From contig NZ_VIWO01000008.1 of the NCBI RefSeq assembly GCF_007829335.1, forward strand, positions 62,001-126,000: DNA of 64,000 nucleotides, in the 5' to 3' direction. This DNA is from Chitinophaga polysaccharea (GTDB taxonomy: Bacteria; Bacteroidota; Bacteroidia; Chitinophagales; Chitinophagaceae). The notes beneath the pieces are model-generated. The model searched no databases, was not told the DNA's origin, and was given only the letters and a program-made list of their open reading frames with translations. A program made the translations under genes and the position numbers. Below, in pieces: positions 63,326 through 64,000 of the stretch (within the stretch, counting starts at the first letter, position 1; each line of letters begins with the position of its first letter).

Positions 63326-63351
63326 AAAAAAAGATTGTGTCTATAAATTTA

Positions 63352-63390
63352 AGTAAAAAGCCGAAAGCTTTCAGCTTTCGGCTTTTTACT
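63352..63390. terminator. Bidirectional-looking terminator after the DUF6600-like gene
   Basis: 18-bp perfect stem (63352-63369 with 63373-63390), 3-nt loop. On the minus strand the stem is entered right at the stop codon of the upstream gene and ends in a U-rich arm (CTTTTTACT). It separates that gene from the MBL-fold gene. Confidence 0.85.
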
Positions 63391-64000
63391 AATGCCTTCC
63401 TCCTACGCGGCTACCGCCGCCTACCCTATTCACGGGCAGTTGCTGCACATTCATCCGTTGTTCGGGTGGACGGGCGGTGGGCCAATTATCGTCGACCCGT
63501 ACCGGCCTCGCAGCATTCTGTTGCACCTGTCTGAATTCCCGCGGCCGTGGCGCCGATACCCTGCCGGTACCTCCATCGCCCGGACGCTGTACCTGTGGAC
63601 GGTACACATGTATTTCATTCCCCTCGTGTTTTACCAGGCTGGCGGCATTGACCGGCCTGATAGGCACGGGCGTTACTGTGCGATGGGTATATTGCGCCAC
63701 TTCGTTGGCTGCGGGCCCCCTGGAATAATATTGATTATGCATGCTGGTGCTACCAAAGTTGTTGATGATAGTAACCCGGCCGGACACATTCGTTACCGAT
63801 CCCGGCCGCCGGAGAACGCTGCCCAGGTTGTGATCGTAAATGTGTTCCCGTGGACAAACATTCCAGTAGAAGTCGTGCGGACGCCAGGCGCCAAATTGTG
63901 CCCCGGCATTTACATCGGGCATGAGGGGCGCCCAGCAATAACTGCCATCCAGCGATCCCCAGGTAACCCATGCGGGCGACCAAACATAACCGGGCACCCA
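63389..64000 (-). CDS. DUF6600-like exported protein, N-terminus cut by window edge
   Basis: The visible 203 codons are the C-terminal part of a longer protein. The repeat-like aromatic motif GYVWSPAWVTWGSLDGSYCWAPLMPDVNAGAQFGAWRPHDFYWNVC is typical of DUF6600 proteins, which carry an N-terminal FecR-like region. It is followed by a low-complexity Pro/Arg/Gln/Gly tail (RPQVQRPGDGGTGRVSAPRPREFRQ ... GGSRVGGRH). The function is unknown; such proteins are probably periplasmic or surface-exposed. The ATG nearest the edge is internal, so the real start is outside the window. Confidence 0.75.
   Translation of the reverse strand, partial: WVPGYVWSPAWVTWGSLDGSYCWAPLMPDVNAGAQFGAWRPHDFYWNVCPREHIYDHNLGSVLRRPGSVTNVSGRVTIINNFGSTSMHNQYYSRGPAANEVAQYTHRTVTPVPIRPVNAASLVKHEGNEIHVYRPQVQRPGDGGTGRVSAPRPREFRQVQQNAARPVRVDDNWPTARPPEQRMNVQQLPVNRVGGGSRVGGRH

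Noticed and set aside
1..64000. tRNA, rRNA, CRISPR arrays, intact transposases, integrases or prophage genes
   Set aside because: I looked in all gaps over 100 bases and saw no cloverleaf-like sequence, repeat-spacer pattern or mobile-element protein signature; a covariance-model scan would be needed to exclude small RNAs.

Overview
The window reads as chromosomal DNA of a Bacteroidota bacterium, most likely family Chitinophagaceae and probably Chitinophaga or a close relative. The basis is three SusC/SusD outer-membrane uptake loci, two of them each headed by an ECF sigma factor and a FecR-type anti-sigma factor, a TPR/LytS-type kinase with a LytTR regulator, a CusA-TolC fused efflux pump, and AT-rich leaders mostly without Shine-Dalgarno sites. 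The genus is inference. I saw no rRNA, tRNA, CRISPR array, intact insertion sequence, prophage or replication origin.

Region 1 (1-19073, all minus strand) holds two uptake loci. The first runs susC (7884), susD, a fasciclin lipoprotein, a DUF5007-like lipoprotein, then a second susC cut by the left edge. The second is a cell-surface-signalling locus: ECF sigma (19073), FecR, STN-bearing SusC, SusD, then a GH35 beta-galactosidase. Two small decayed gene remnants and two minus-strand terminators follow SusD and GH35, so this galactoside locus seems to have lost genes.

Region 2 (19579-27715) is a mosaic of small units: cyanase plus beta-carbonic anhydrase plus an AraC regulator; a TetR gene with a perfect 20-bp palindrome and an NTF2-like protein; a Crp-like regulator with an ACMSD-type amidohydrolase; a VOC protein opposite a GlxA-type regulator; and a DoxX-SnoaL fusion with a second Crp-like regulator.

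Region 3 (27856-36236, minus) is the third uptake locus: ECF sigma, FecR, STN-SusC, SusD and a periplasmic TlpA-like thioredoxin. Next to it on the plus strand are a LytS-type histidine kinase, a LytTR response regulator and an acyltransferase (36506-40420). A convergent Oar-like TonB-dependent receptor, an amino-acid permease, an FAD monooxygenase and a VOC protein follow.

Region 4 (47328-54861, minus) is a divalent-metal efflux cluster: a small acidic/His-containing exported protein, an RND pump fused to its TolC-like outer-membrane channel, a periplasmic adaptor, and a CDF transporter with three tandem C-terminal cytoplasmic repeats. Upstream is a divergent pair of LamG-like proteins, one a membrane protein with a putative DNA-binding N-terminus. 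Three 10-bp-phased repeats lie between the pair.

Region 5 (57581-64000) carries a LysR regulator with a tight dyad at its start codon, a small unknown protein, an Old Yellow Enzyme with a third Crp-like regulator, a SMI1/KNR4 protein, DUF92 and DUF5946 proteins, a metallo-beta-lactamase-fold protein with an unusual metal motif, and a DUF6600-like protein cut by the right edge.

No single region is clearly an undescribed defence or biosynthetic system. The best leads are the dual-SusC/fasciclin/DUF5007 operon, the DNA-binding/TM/LamG protein with its LamG partner, the DoxX-SnoaL fusion, the triple-repeat CDF protein, and several clean dyads that are probably operators.
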